The translations under genes and the position numbers were made by a program. A model generated the notes under the pieces. It made no database searches. It had not been told where the DNA came from and saw only the letters and a program-made list of their open reading frames with translations. 41,388 nucleotides of DNA from an uncultured Bacteroides sp. (GTDB lineage Bacteria; Bacteroidota; Bacteroidia; Bacteroidales; Bacteroidaceae), in assembly GCA_900553185.1 (NCBI GenBank), contig USCT01000015.1, positions 1-41,388 of the forward strand, written 5' to 3'. Below are positions 1 through 7,682 of this stretch, in pieces (positions within the stretch are counted from its first letter, which is position 1; every line of letters begins with the position of its first letter).

Positions 1-2
1 CG

Positions 3-33
3 CAAAGGTAGGGTTGTGAATAATGTGCGTCAA
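3..33 (-). promoter_or_regulatory. Leftward Bacteroidales-type promoter at the window edge
   Basis: Read on the minus strand, TTGAC (33 to 29) is followed after 18 bp by TACCTTTG (10 to 3). This fits the Bacteroides -33/-7 pattern (TTTG or TTG, about 19 bp, TAnnTTTG). It would start a leftward transcript whose gene lies outside the window, so the orphan gene ending at 148 is probably the last of its unit. Seen by eye only. Confidence 0.45.
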
Positions 34-147
34 GGCGGAAAATAGTATGCTTACAATATATACTGCATCTGTCTATGGATACCTTGATAAAATTTGTGCT
101 ACTTCGTTTTTAATGCGGTAGTATTGGCAAATTGCAGAGATTCATCT

Positions 148-2136
148 TTATTTTTTGAAATACCATTCATTGATTCGCCTTAGAGAAACCAAATCAAACA
201 GAATAACTTTCCGTTCTTTATCCTTGCGATGGAATGTTTGTGTTTCCATAGTATAGCCGCAGCAACGCACCTCATCTACAAGATATATCTTATCATCATC
301 TCTTTTAAATAAAAGTATTTTCCTTGCGTTATCACGGATTGCCTTATTTATTGGGCCAAAATCTTGGTCAAATCTCACATCTTTCCCCACGCCTATTATC
401 TTATAATGAGGACTGACGTTTTGTTTATACTCTATGCTGACCAAATTTTCAGGGGTCAGAAGAATAGCAAGCACTTCTTCTTTTAAAAGATATTTTTGCT
501 TGTCAAACACATTTTCAATCTCCCAAACATCATCGACATTAAGAGCATAGCATTTATCACTAAAAGTAAAGCATACCTTGTCTTGCGATGATAGTTGCAT
601 TTGCTTGTCCGCAATTTTAGGACTTTCAGTTACGCAATGATTCTCCTGCAAAACGCTTTCCGTACAAACTTTGTTGTTCTTAGTTTCTGCCGCTATGTCA
701 AGTGCCTTTTCAAGTTGTTCTATCAGTGTATCTTCTTGCGCATTTTCGAGCGTAATGGGTATTATACGAGTAGGCAACTCGATTCCTTTGTCAATGAAGT
801 GTGTTTGGTCGTAAGTCTTGTAATAGACTATTTTATATGTATTACGACGTATATATTGAGTAATAATCAACCTGTTATTTTGAGGAACAATCCAACAAAT
901 ATACTCCTTATGCAACACGTCCGTACACTTCCTATTACATTGCAAATAACCACCACGTCTTATTCTTTCAGACGTTTTAATCGAAGTGCAATATTTAATT
1001 GAAGAAGGCAATTGGTTCTTGCATTGAAAAGGTTGTTTTTCTTTCCTCATCGGTTGCGCATTACGTTTTTCGTCTTTCTTCTCTATCTCATTAGACTCAT
1101 CAATGTCTGTCTGGTTTGTGCCTTCTTCATTATGAATATCTGTCGTTTTCTCTTGTTTGCTTTGGGCATAAAGCGATTGGGATAGAGCTTTCAAATTATT
1201 GGCCGATTTCTCAATGTCACTCAAGAATACCTTTTTGCCTTTTTCGGTATCAGTGTCAATCAACATATAAAAATCGCCGTCCAAATCGTAAAGTCTGATA
1301 TTCTCCCAATCTAAACAAAGTGCAGGCTTTCCGTCTTTCGTATTAAATATTTGCCAACCCGTAGAGCCATTCGCTGGTACGTCAGGCGAAGAGTTGTAAA
1401 AGATATAGTTTCCTTTGAACAAGAAATTCGGGGTTCGCCATTGAGGGTTACTTAGGCATCTGAATTTCCTGCATAGGAATAAATCGAACAAGTTTTCTCT
1501 CCGCTTTTTACAGACAAGATACGGAGAGTCGGCACACTTTTTAATAGAATCATATATGGAATGATTATATTCTGGTTCATGTTTTTTAATGTTATATCCT
1601 CGAATTTCCATTCCGCCATCTGCATGATTTACTATGAAACAGTTATAATCGAGCTTTTTACCTAAAAACCATCCTTCTGGTAAATCATATCCATTCTTCT
1701 TCTTCCAAGCGCGATTTTGCCTATTGACATCGTAATACAGCCATTTGCCTTTGTAAGTTGACTTTACTGGGCGCATTCCATTGTGTTCTTCTCCGATGAA
1801 CAAATACGCATGTTCATCTATGTCCCTATTCTCATAGAACATATATGCATAACCATTGTCGCTTCTGTATGCCACAAACGATAAGCTATCCTCAGAGTAA
1901 TATTCAGTTTTCTTGAAAAGTTTACGATGAAATGCGTAAATCTGCTTCTTGGCATTGTACAGATAGAAATCATCCCTTTGGGCATCAGGCCACAGAAGAT
2001 AGTAATTGCTACCTTCTGCAAGCCTTTCAATCTTGAAGAAATCAGCATCTAAGCTATACGTGCCAAGGCTTAGCGTATAACGTCCATTGCCAACAGCTAT
2101 AATCTCTGCCCTAAGCCGATTGGTAAAATCATTCAT
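148..2136 (-). CDS. Orphan 662-residue protein, partner of the NERD helicase
   Basis: I do not recognise a family. The start chosen is the ATG at 2136 (protein begins MNDFTN), because it overlaps the helicase stop in the arrangement ATGAATGA, a classical translational-coupling overlap. An upstream ATG at 2181 would give 677 residues. The N-terminal half (about residues 10 to 310) is rich in Trp, Tyr and Phe in short strand-like segments, which suggests a beta-rich fold. The middle (about 325 to 385) is charged, Glu/Lys/Asn-rich and probably disordered. The C-terminal third is again strand-rich and ends in a basic tail. No signal peptide, membrane segment, nuclease or ATPase motif is visible, so it is probably cytoplasmic. 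The coupling suggests a complex with the helicase at matched amounts. Function unknown; a specificity or sensor subunit is possible but unproven. Confidence 0.85.
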   Translation of the reverse strand: MNDFTNRLRAEIIAVGNGRYTLSLGTYSLDADFFKIERLAEGSNYYLLWPDAQRDDFYLYNAKKQIYAFHRKLFKKTEYYSEDSLSFVAYRSDNGYAYMFYENRDIDEHAYLFIGEEHNGMRPVKSTYKGKWLYYDVNRQNRAWKKKNGYDLPEGWFLGKKLDYNCFIVNHADGGMEIRGYNIKKHEPEYNHSIYDSIKKCADSPYLVCKKRRENLFDLFLCRKFRCLSNPQWRTPNFLFKGNYIFYNSSPDVPANGSTGWQIFNTKDGKPALCLDWENIRLYDLDGDFYMLIDTDTEKGKKVFLSDIEKSANNLKALSQSLYAQSKQEKTTDIHNEEGTNQTDIDESNEIEKKDEKRNAQPMRKEKQPFQCKNQLPSSIKYCTSIKTSERIRRGGYLQCNRKCTDVLHKEYICWIVPQNNRLIITQYIRRNTYKIVYYKTYDQTHFIDKGIELPTRIIPITLENAQEDTLIEQLEKALDIAAETKNNKVCTESVLQENHCVTESPKIADKQMQLSSQDKVCFTFSDKCYALNVDDVWEIENVFDKQKYLLKEEVLAILLTPENLVSIEYKQNVSPHYKIIGVGKDVRFDQDFGPINKAIRDNARKILLFKRDDDKIYLVDEVRCCGYTMETQTFHRKDKERKVILFDLVSLRRINEWYFKK

Positions 2137-5100
2137 ACTCTGTGTTTTCAGATGGTTCGATGCTATCTGCTGGTATATCAAATATAAGGTCGCCGTTCAA
2201 AAGAATAGTATATGTGTCATCTTCATCCCGTGCTACAAATATACATTTGTATTCGTTGAAAACTTCGGGATCTTCTTTACTCGACATTCGGTAAATGACT
2301 TCCGTTTTCTTTTTGAACTTACGCTCCTTGCCCAAGTCTTTATATGCCAAATCTGCTTCATTATTTAAGACACTTTGGCACAAATCGTTCAAAGCATCTA
2401 CAGTCTCAGAAGTAATATTCGGACAAACTGAAGCTGTAATCACATCCATATTATTGGAGATATATTCAAAAATCTGTTTCAACAGATACTCATCCAAGGC
2501 TCTACTGGTCAAATTCAGGTCGTTTGCATCATAAATGGCTACAAAACAATCATCTCGTTTCAATATGTCATTGCTATTGAACAGTCTGCCTCCTCTATAG
2601 TTAATATCGTTCCTTTCAAAAGCTCTCAATCGCAAAAATACCTCAAACAATATCATTGCAATGTCCTGCCTATTTACCCCTTGAACATTCAATGAGGGAT
2701 GGAAGAAGACAACTCCTGTTGTTGAAAAAGGGGGGATTTTGAGAATCTTAGCATCACCATTAGAAGATTTATATCTAAAATACTCCCTCTTCTTATTATG
2801 ATTTTCCCAATAGCCATATATGTTATAATATTCCTTGACGCTAAGATTATAAATCTTTGCATCTCCAAAATAGATTGTTCTATACCTAAAATCTTTGTTG
2901 AAGTTAGGTATGATGTATCTTGATATTTGAGGTGAAGTAGACAAATAATCGTTCCATTCACGGGCTACGTTAATTTCCCTTTTCGAGAAATTGATATATC
3001 TGACTCTTTCCCGAATATGTTTACCTTTGTATAAAGTGTTTCTTACAGCACCTTCATAGCCTTCAGACACTACCTGTTCTCGTGTAATGCTCTCTTTCGG
3101 AATAAAATCCTTTTCCCCCTTTGCTGACAAAATCTTGTAGATGTCAGAGATGAAGCGCAAGGGATAAGCTATTTGTGGTGCGCCCACCAAATTGTTTTCT
3201 TTCGCCCGATAATTCTCAGACTCTTGTCCTGTAAGAATGTCTTGGCACAACTTCGTAAATGAAGAAGGGAAACATCCCCCATCATCGAATTGTTGGGCTT
3301 GATTAAATTCCTTCCTCCACTTGGCATATTCGCAGTAATCAGTATCTCCCACATGGCAGAGTGCATGAATATTTTGCACAGTCTTGTCTTCCAAATACAA
3401 AGCTGGCTCGTAATTGGGAAGAACTTTGTCAATGTCATAGTTGTATTTCTGCTCATCAAAAAGGAGTTGTGAGGCAAAGGAATTTGTCTTTACAACAATC
3501 ACATAACTCTTTTCACATCCAAATCGTCCTACACGACCAATGCGTTGCATATAGCTGTTTTTATCATACGGCATATCTGCAATGATGGCTATATTCAGTC
3601 CGTCAATGTCGATTCCAATTTCCAAGGCACTGGTACTTATGACTCCTTTGAAGTCGCCTTTGTTCAGTTTTTCCGTTATAGTATTGACCGATTCTATTTC
3701 GTACCCCGCACGATAAGGATATATGCCTGAGTCTGCTGCATTTTCCGAAACTAATTGCCCTATCCTGTGAGCCAATTCCCCTGCCCGTTGTCTTCCTTCC
3801 ACAAACGTGATACTTTTGGCATCGTCCACTGTAGAAAAATCATATACCAAATTAACCACATCTGCGTTGACATCATCTTGTTCTATAAAGTAGAATATCT
3901 TTTCAGCCATAGGAGATGCGTCTTGCTGGATACCTATTTCTTCAAAGCCTGTTACCCCCGTTATGTTGAAGGAGTGTTCTACTGCATTGGGTAATGTGGC
4001 AGAGGCCGTTATATATTGGGCGAAGCCTTTTCCTTTCCTTAACAACCTACGAATATTGTTGAATCGGCGGAATAAATAAGCTGAGTTCGTGCCAAACACG
4101 CCTTTGAAAAGATGTAATTCATCAATGATTATCAAGGAAATTTTTTTGATGAAATCTTGTATGATATTTCCTACAGTATTGTCATTCAGCCTTCCCAATA
4201 AGAAAGCGTGCATCACGTCAGGAGTGACTACCACAATTTGACTGTTTTGCAACACTGCTTTTCTTACCTCAGAATCCGTAACGTCCCCATCTATTTTTCC
4301 CACTTTGAATCCCGTATTTTCCCATCGTTCCAATTGCTGACGGTTCAGAGCTTTCATTGGATAGATAGCTAAAATTTTAGAATCAGGCGATTCTTTCAGT
4401 TTCTCGATGGCAATGATTTGGAAAATTTCCGTTTTACCTGAACTCGTAGACGTGGTAACGCAAAGGTTTTTTCCTTCTTTGGCTTTCTTGATGGCCCAAT
4501 ACTGATGCTCCCAAAGTGTATTTATATCTTTCTTTTTAAGAAAATCAATAGATTGCTTTGATAGGTTCAAATCCGAATAAGATACAAATTTTGCATCCCG
4601 TTTGTCTTCTCTCTTTTCCTTGCATATTTTGAATCCATTGGCAACGATAATGCTCTTGATGTCTTTTTCATTCCTTACGGACAGAGAAGATTCTTCAGCC
4701 AAAACTTTTTCATCTTGGCAGGTTTCCACTTCATTGTTATTATTCACTGAAATCTCAGATTTCGTTTGCTCATAGTCCGTCCAAAGATAATCTTCGACAT
4801 TCAGGAATTTGGGCAATTCGTTCCACAAGGCATCGTTAAAATCTATCTTAGGAGAAGCTATATTCTCAATAGCTTCTACAACATTAGTCATATCCGCTAT
4901 GCGAAACCAAGTACGGACTTTGGGGGAAAAGTTAAAATTGTCCTCTGTAATGTTCCCTTTAAAGACAACAATTCCACTGACATGATAAGCATTCACCAAA
5001 GGAGAATTAAGTTCGTCTTTAAATTTATTGACAACGCTCCATTTATTGTGATTGACCTGAACATAAGGATTCTTATTGCCAAATCCTCCTTTGACAACAA

Positions 5101-5359
5101 CCTCTGTGCCTTCATCGTCAATGATATGCCAATCTCCAAATTCTGAAGCAGTTAAACTTCCCGTATAGTTTTTGAACTCTAAGACAATGATGGCATCTCT
5201 CTTTATCAAGAGAGCATCCAATTCCCTCCCACCTATGATAGGGTTTGCCACCAATATATAATCATCCTTGCTTTTACTCAGCAATTTGCACAAAGAACGG
5301 AACTGTTCCCTTTCATCTGTTGTCAGGTAATTTGCATAGCGATAAACTTGTAAAGCCAT
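2129..5359 (-). CDS. NERD-domain DEAD/DEAH-box helicase (YprA/Lhr-like)
   Basis: A 1076-residue predicted nuclease-helicase. An N-terminal NERD (nuclease-related) domain shows the PD-(D/E)xK pattern with Asp48 and Glu61-Phe-Lys63. The superfamily 2 motor follows: HQ element LWEHQ (282-286), Walker A STSSGKT (304-310), DELH box (413-416), SAT (453-455), motif V ending in GIDI (582-585) and motif VI QRIGRVGR (605-612). The ALEIGIDI and GRVGR forms resemble the YprA/Lhr branch, which also supplies the helicases of DISARM, Dpd and Druantia-type defence. About 450 residues after the motor match nothing I know. The start at 5359 is preferred because the NERD fold begins there; the frame stays open to an ATG at 5575, which would put 72 residues inside strong RNA hairpins. 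It overlaps the downstream orphan by 8 bp. A role in defence is inference; DNA translocation plus cleavage is the likely biochemistry. Confidence 0.85.
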   Translation of the reverse strand: MALQVYRYANYLTTDEREQFRSLCKLLSKSKDDYILVANPIIGGRELDALLIKRDAIIVLEFKNYTGSLTASEFGDWHIIDDEGTEVVVKGGFGNKNPYVQVNHNKWSVVNKFKDELNSPLVNAYHVSGIVVFKGNITEDNFNFSPKVRTWFRIADMTNVVEAIENIASPKIDFNDALWNELPKFLNVEDYLWTDYEQTKSEISVNNNNEVETCQDEKVLAEESSLSVRNEKDIKSIIVANGFKICKEKREDKRDAKFVSYSDLNLSKQSIDFLKKKDINTLWEHQYWAIKKAKEGKNLCVTTSTSSGKTEIFQIIAIEKLKESPDSKILAIYPMKALNRQQLERWENTGFKVGKIDGDVTDSEVRKAVLQNSQIVVVTPDVMHAFLLGRLNDNTVGNIIQDFIKKISLIIIDELHLFKGVFGTNSAYLFRRFNNIRRLLRKGKGFAQYITASATLPNAVEHSFNITGVTGFEEIGIQQDASPMAEKIFYFIEQDDVNADVVNLVYDFSTVDDAKSITFVEGRQRAGELAHRIGQLVSENAADSGIYPYRAGYEIESVNTITEKLNKGDFKGVISTSALEIGIDIDGLNIAIIADMPYDKNSYMQRIGRVGRFGCEKSYVIVVKTNSFASQLLFDEQKYNYDIDKVLPNYEPALYLEDKTVQNIHALCHVGDTDYCEYAKWRKEFNQAQQFDDGGCFPSSFTKLCQDILTGQESENYRAKENNLVGAPQIAYPLRFISDIYKILSAKGEKDFIPKESITREQVVSEGYEGAVRNTLYKGKHIRERVRYINFSKREINVAREWNDYLSTSPQISRYIIPNFNKDFRYRTIYFGDAKIYNLSVKEYYNIYGYWENHNKKREYFRYKSSNGDAKILKIPPFSTTGVVFFHPSLNVQGVNRQDIAMILFEVFLRLRAFERNDINYRGGRLFNSNDILKRDDCFVAIYDANDLNLTSRALDEYLLKQIFEYISNNMDVITASVCPNITSETVDALNDLCQSVLNNEADLAYKDLGKERKFKKKTEVIYRMSSKEDPEVFNEYKCIFVARDEDDTYTILLNGDLIFDIPADSIEPSENTEYE

Positions 5360-5667
5360 AACAAAGGAAATATGCACTTTCGGCTCAACAAGTGCGGTAA
5401 CATTTAATGTTGAAACACAATAAAAGAAGAGTGAGCCTACTTGTCTCCAATCATCCTCTGTGGTAGGCTTTAACTCGGAGTGCCCGTATAATGGATGACA
5501 GAAACGGCTCACTCCCTTGGCGTTGATATGTAAGAGTACATATATGACAACCAAGAGGGAGCGTTTCTCTGCCATTCCGATTATACGTTGAATTTCCGAG
5601 GTTCACCACAAACGGAATGAAGCCAAACGCTTCCAATACTATGTCTGTCAAAGCCTATTTTGGCTAA
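5359..5667 (-). promoter_or_regulatory. Long structured leader of the helicase operon
   Basis: About 300 nt lie between the predicted transcription start and the chosen start codon. In the minus-strand RNA a first hairpin pairs 5571-5551 with 5520-5499, with an inner stem 5543-5538/5531-5526. A second pairs 5476-5463 with 5440-5429. The segment GAGTGAGCC (minus, 5514-5506), in the 3' arm of hairpin 1, is also a perfect 9-nt complement of GGCTCACTC (minus, 5437-5429) in the 3' arm of hairpin 2. The two hairpins and this long-range stem are therefore mutually exclusive, as in attenuators and riboswitches. No T-run follows hairpin 2, so control of translation or processing is likelier than termination. 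Structures were read by eye, without energy calculation. Confidence 0.5.
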
Positions 5668-5674
5668 GACGTAC

Positions 5675-5682
5675 CAAAGATA
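5675..5682 (-). promoter_or_regulatory. -7 box of the helicase operon promoter
   Basis: TATCTTTG read on the minus strand matches TAnnTTTG exactly. No good -33 TTTG is visible 19 to 21 bp upstream, so the promoter may be weak or activator-dependent. Transcription would begin near 5667. Confidence 0.4.
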
Positions 5683-5801
5683 CAAAAAAATCGCTTTGCA
5701 TAGGCAGATTTTCCTGAAAATATTTGCTGTATTGATATTTTCTATTATAAGAAACGGATCAAGGCCGCTTCCATTCTATATAGAAACTACAATCAAAAAC
5801 A

Positions 5802-5921
5802 GATACATTATTGGTATCAACTTTTGATTGCCATACTTTTGAATCACTATAACCTTTTAGATTATGCTGATACATAAAAGATACTGTATCAAAGTCCGTA
5901 GAAAGATTATTTTGATACAGT
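5802..5921. repeat. GATAC motif cluster with an 11-bp inverted repeat
   Basis: The stretch 5668-5941 holds no gene. GATAC or its complement occurs six times in about 117 bp (at 5802, 5814, 5869, 5880, 5886 and 5914). The last copies form a perfect inverted repeat, ACTGTATCAAA (5883-5893) and TTTGATACAGT (5911-5921), with a 17-nt loop. It lies directly downstream of the replication-initiator gene. It could be a Rep-binding iteron/origin region, a recombination site or a transcription-end hairpin; no long T-run supports the last. Confidence 0.5.
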
Positions 5922-5941
5922 TCTCATTTTGCTACAGATGG

Positions 5942-6919
5942 TCAGAGTAAAAGACTTCTCACCGAATTTATATGGTTGATTCCACCGCTTGCACTATTCT
6001 GCATTTTTGCCCAAGTCTGACGGATTTTTTTCATTCTCTTGTCAAATCCTGAACGGGAAGCAAAGAGAGGTTTCAAAGTCATCTCGATTGTTTTTATATC
6101 TCCGTGGTATGCATTCAATATCTTCTGCATAGCAAAATCATCAAAGGTGTCCGCTTGAATTTCGGGTATGTCTGAAGTGTGGCCAAATACTCGGTCGTAC
6201 ATAGTCAATATTGGATTGGCTTCTGCATTCAACACATCATTGATATAAGTGTCTTTGAGGTTAAGGTAACTTCTAACTTTACCAATAGTTTCAAGTTTTA
6301 CCTCAAACCTTGTTACACCATTGAATTGCTTTACGACCTCCCATTTGTTAGGGAGTATAGAAAGAAAGTCCTTATTCTTAGGCTTGATTATTTCTTTCTC
6401 TTTGCGATAGATACGGATGCACTCTTTACACTTGGAAGATTTAACGTCTCTAATGAAGTCTATACCTTCACTATCGTAATAATCCCATTTGTAGCGTCTG
6501 TAATTCTTTACCCATATTGACAATGCTTGCAGGGTTTCATCTGATAGGGTTACATGTACATCCTTGGTTACATCTGCTGAGGTTATACATCCCGTTTGCA
6601 GTATGCCGTCCACATCTATCCGACAAATACCTAACTTATTGATATTCTCAAGACATTGCCTAATGGTGTACTTTGAGATAAGTTTGGGATAATCTTCTCC
6701 CAAAATCTTACTCGAAAACTCCAAGGTTAATGTTTGCTTGGGCTTGCTTACAGCAATGAATAAGTTGAAAGGTACAAGTTTATCATTTTCTGATGAGTAA
6801 TATTGTCCTATCAAGTCCCCATTTTCGGGATTATACCTTTGGTTGAACTGAATCTGTCGTTCTAACAGATATTTATAGTTGGCTTTTATCTTCAGCCTGT
6901 CGAATGTTAAATAAGTCAC
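5942..6919 (-). CDS. Phage/plasmid replication initiator, gene II/X (CRI) type
   Basis: A 325-residue protein resembling the phage/plasmid replication proteins of the gene II/X family, which nick one strand and start rolling-circle replication of filamentous phages and small elements. The resemblance is in overall layout: the N-terminal FDRLKI segment, a central block with CRIDVDG and SADVTKD, a Cys pair (KCKEC) near residue 168, and a block with TRFEVKLE near 223-230 like the family's conserved Arg-Phe-Glu strand. The start is GTG at 6919; the only upstream codons in frame lead to a stop two codons earlier, and AAAGGAT lies about a dozen bases upstream. The catalytic Tyr was not assigned. 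It follows a small NUMOD3-like gene by 101 bp on the same strand. Without a recognisable integrase or coat gene it may be a remnant or satellite element. Family assignment is moderate. Confidence 0.6.
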   Translation of the reverse strand: MTYLTFDRLKIKANYKYLLERQIQFNQRYNPENGDLIGQYYSSENDKLVPFNLFIAVSKPKQTLTLEFSSKILGEDYPKLISKYTIRQCLENINKLGICRIDVDGILQTGCITSADVTKDVHVTLSDETLQALSIWVKNYRRYKWDYYDSEGIDFIRDVKSSKCKECIRIYRKEKEIIKPKNKDFLSILPNKWEVVKQFNGVTRFEVKLETIGKVRSYLNLKDTYINDVLNAEANPILTMYDRVFGHTSDIPEIQADTFDDFAMQKILNAYHGDIKTIEMTLKPLFASRSGFDKRMKKIRQTWAKMQNSASGGINHINSVRSLLL

Positions 6920-6999
6920 TATTCATAAGAATATCCTTTTTATTTTTCAGAAATGTACTCTACAGGCTACATTTCCCCCTTTTGATAATGCGATAACAG

Positions 7000-7019
7000 A
7001 GAGAGGTGACAGCCTCTCT
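7000..7019 (-). promoter_or_regulatory. Hairpin between the small DNA-binding gene and rep
   Basis: A perfect 7-bp stem, AGAGAGG (7000-7006) with CCTCTCT (7013-7019) and a 6-nt loop, begins one base after the stop of the 53-residue gene. No T-run follows on the minus strand, so it is more likely an mRNA-stability or attenuation element than a full terminator. Confidence 0.35.
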
Positions 7020-7020
7020 T

Positions 7021-7182
7021 CTATTTATTCTCACTATCTATACTATCAGGAATCGTTTCCCAATAGGCTTTGAGGGCAACTGATATCGCCCTCTTGTGTT
7101 GCGCACTTTTAGCCCGCCCTTTGAGGCTTGCGCTGATTTTGCGTTTCGTTTCTTCGCTTCTTTGTCTTGTAATTCTTTTCAT
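7021..7182 (-). CDS. 53-residue NUMOD3-like DNA-binding protein
   Basis: The ATG at 7182 and TAG at 7023-7021 enclose 53 codons. The protein is very basic and carries SEETKRKISASLKGR (9-23), close to the NUMOD3 pattern (SEET-RKIS-ALKGR). A second, degenerate copy follows (about 24-40: AKSAQHKRAISVALKAYW). NUMOD3 modules are helical DNA-binding units usually attached to GIY-YIG or HNH homing nucleases; here two stand alone with no nuclease. It lies just upstream of the replication initiator on the same strand, so it may be an accessory origin-binding protein or repressor of that element. The role is inference. Confidence 0.6.
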   Translation of the reverse strand: MKRITRQRSEETKRKISASLKGRAKSAQHKRAISVALKAYWETIPDSIDSENK

Positions 7183-7457
7183 ACTCTTAATCCATTATAC
7201 ATATATAAATATAGGTAAGACTGAAAGGATTATCAAGATTAGTAAGTTCCTCTCAAATTCTGTAGAAAATTTTGAGGATGACAAAGCACTTGGATTAAAG
7301 ACATACCCCTTTTCCTTAAGGAAGGCATTATAAGCGGGGATACGGGGGTAGGAAGACATACATCCCCCTACCTGCCAATATGTTACAAGTCCATCCCTGA
7401 CAAAAACACTACTGAAAGTGCTTGCCCATAATTTAGGGGTAAGTTTTTCTGTATTCT
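7183..7457. other. Intergenic stretch upstream of the rep unit
   Basis: No convincing gene. It holds a 12-bp palindrome TTCCTTAAGGAA (7312-7323) and a G-run/C-run pair, GGGGGTAGG (7344-7352) facing CCCCCTACC (7364-7372), able to form a GC-rich hairpin. Such structures are common at rolling-circle origins, but nothing here proves an origin. Confidence 0.35.
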
Positions 7458-7489
7458 TTTGGCCATATACCTAAGAAACAGTATCTTTG
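7458..7489 (+). promoter_or_regulatory. Strong Bacteroidales promoter for the 6S-like RNA
   Basis: TTTG (7458-7461), a 20-bp spacer and TATCTTTG (7482-7489) match the Bacteroides consensus closely. Transcription would start near 7496, just before the structured RNA. Confidence 0.6.
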
Positions 7490-7495
7490 CGAAAA

Positions 7496-7682
7496 AGAAA
7501 TCAAACCGTCGTTCTTTGAACTTTGTTAGGTGGAAGTATTGGCTTTGTGGGGTCAGGAATCCAATGCCTCAACTCCCAAATCTTATCCAAGTCCTCTAAA
7601 AATTGGTTCGAGAACAGAACGGTCAAGGGTACAAGAAAAGGAGCTAAGTATCGGAGAGTCGAATACTTAGCTTCTTTTTTTG
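7496..7682 (+). ncRNA. Structured small RNA, 6S-like rod
   Basis: A self-contained promoter-RNA-terminator unit of about 185 nt with no credible reading frame. The closing stem pairs CCGT-GTTCT-GAAC (7506-7521) with GTTC-AGAAC-ACGG (7606-7622). A looser central section follows (TTAG and TGGA near 7526-7534 opposite TCCA and CTAA near 7586-7600). The apical stem is TTTG/GGGGT/AGG (7545-7557) with CCT/ACTCC/CAAA (7567-7580). Closed stem, central bubble and apical arm at this size are the architecture of 6S RNA (ssrS), the RNA polymerase-binding regulator. Not verified against a covariance model; a regulatory RNA of the neighbouring rep element is the alternative. Confidence 0.5.
7642..7682 (+). 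terminator. Intrinsic terminator of the small RNA
   Basis: AGCTAAGTA (7642-7650) pairs perfectly with TACTTAGCT (7664-7672), extended inside by TCG/CGA. A run of T residues follows to 7681. Confidence 0.75.

Noticed and set aside
5360..5575. N-terminal extension of the helicase from the ATG at 5575 (72 more residues)
   Set aside because: The extra segment overlaps two strong hairpins and does not look like part of a NERD protein; the ATG at 5359 begins the recognisable fold. Kept as an alternative start only.
5451..5651. 66-residue frame in the helicase leader
   Set aside because: It has no ATG, only a TTG at 5651, and no recognisable product. It may be a leader peptide but is not listed as a gene.
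7070..7333. 87-residue plus-strand open frame
   Set aside because: It is antisense to the 53-residue NUMOD3-like gene, whose motif pattern is clear on the other strand.
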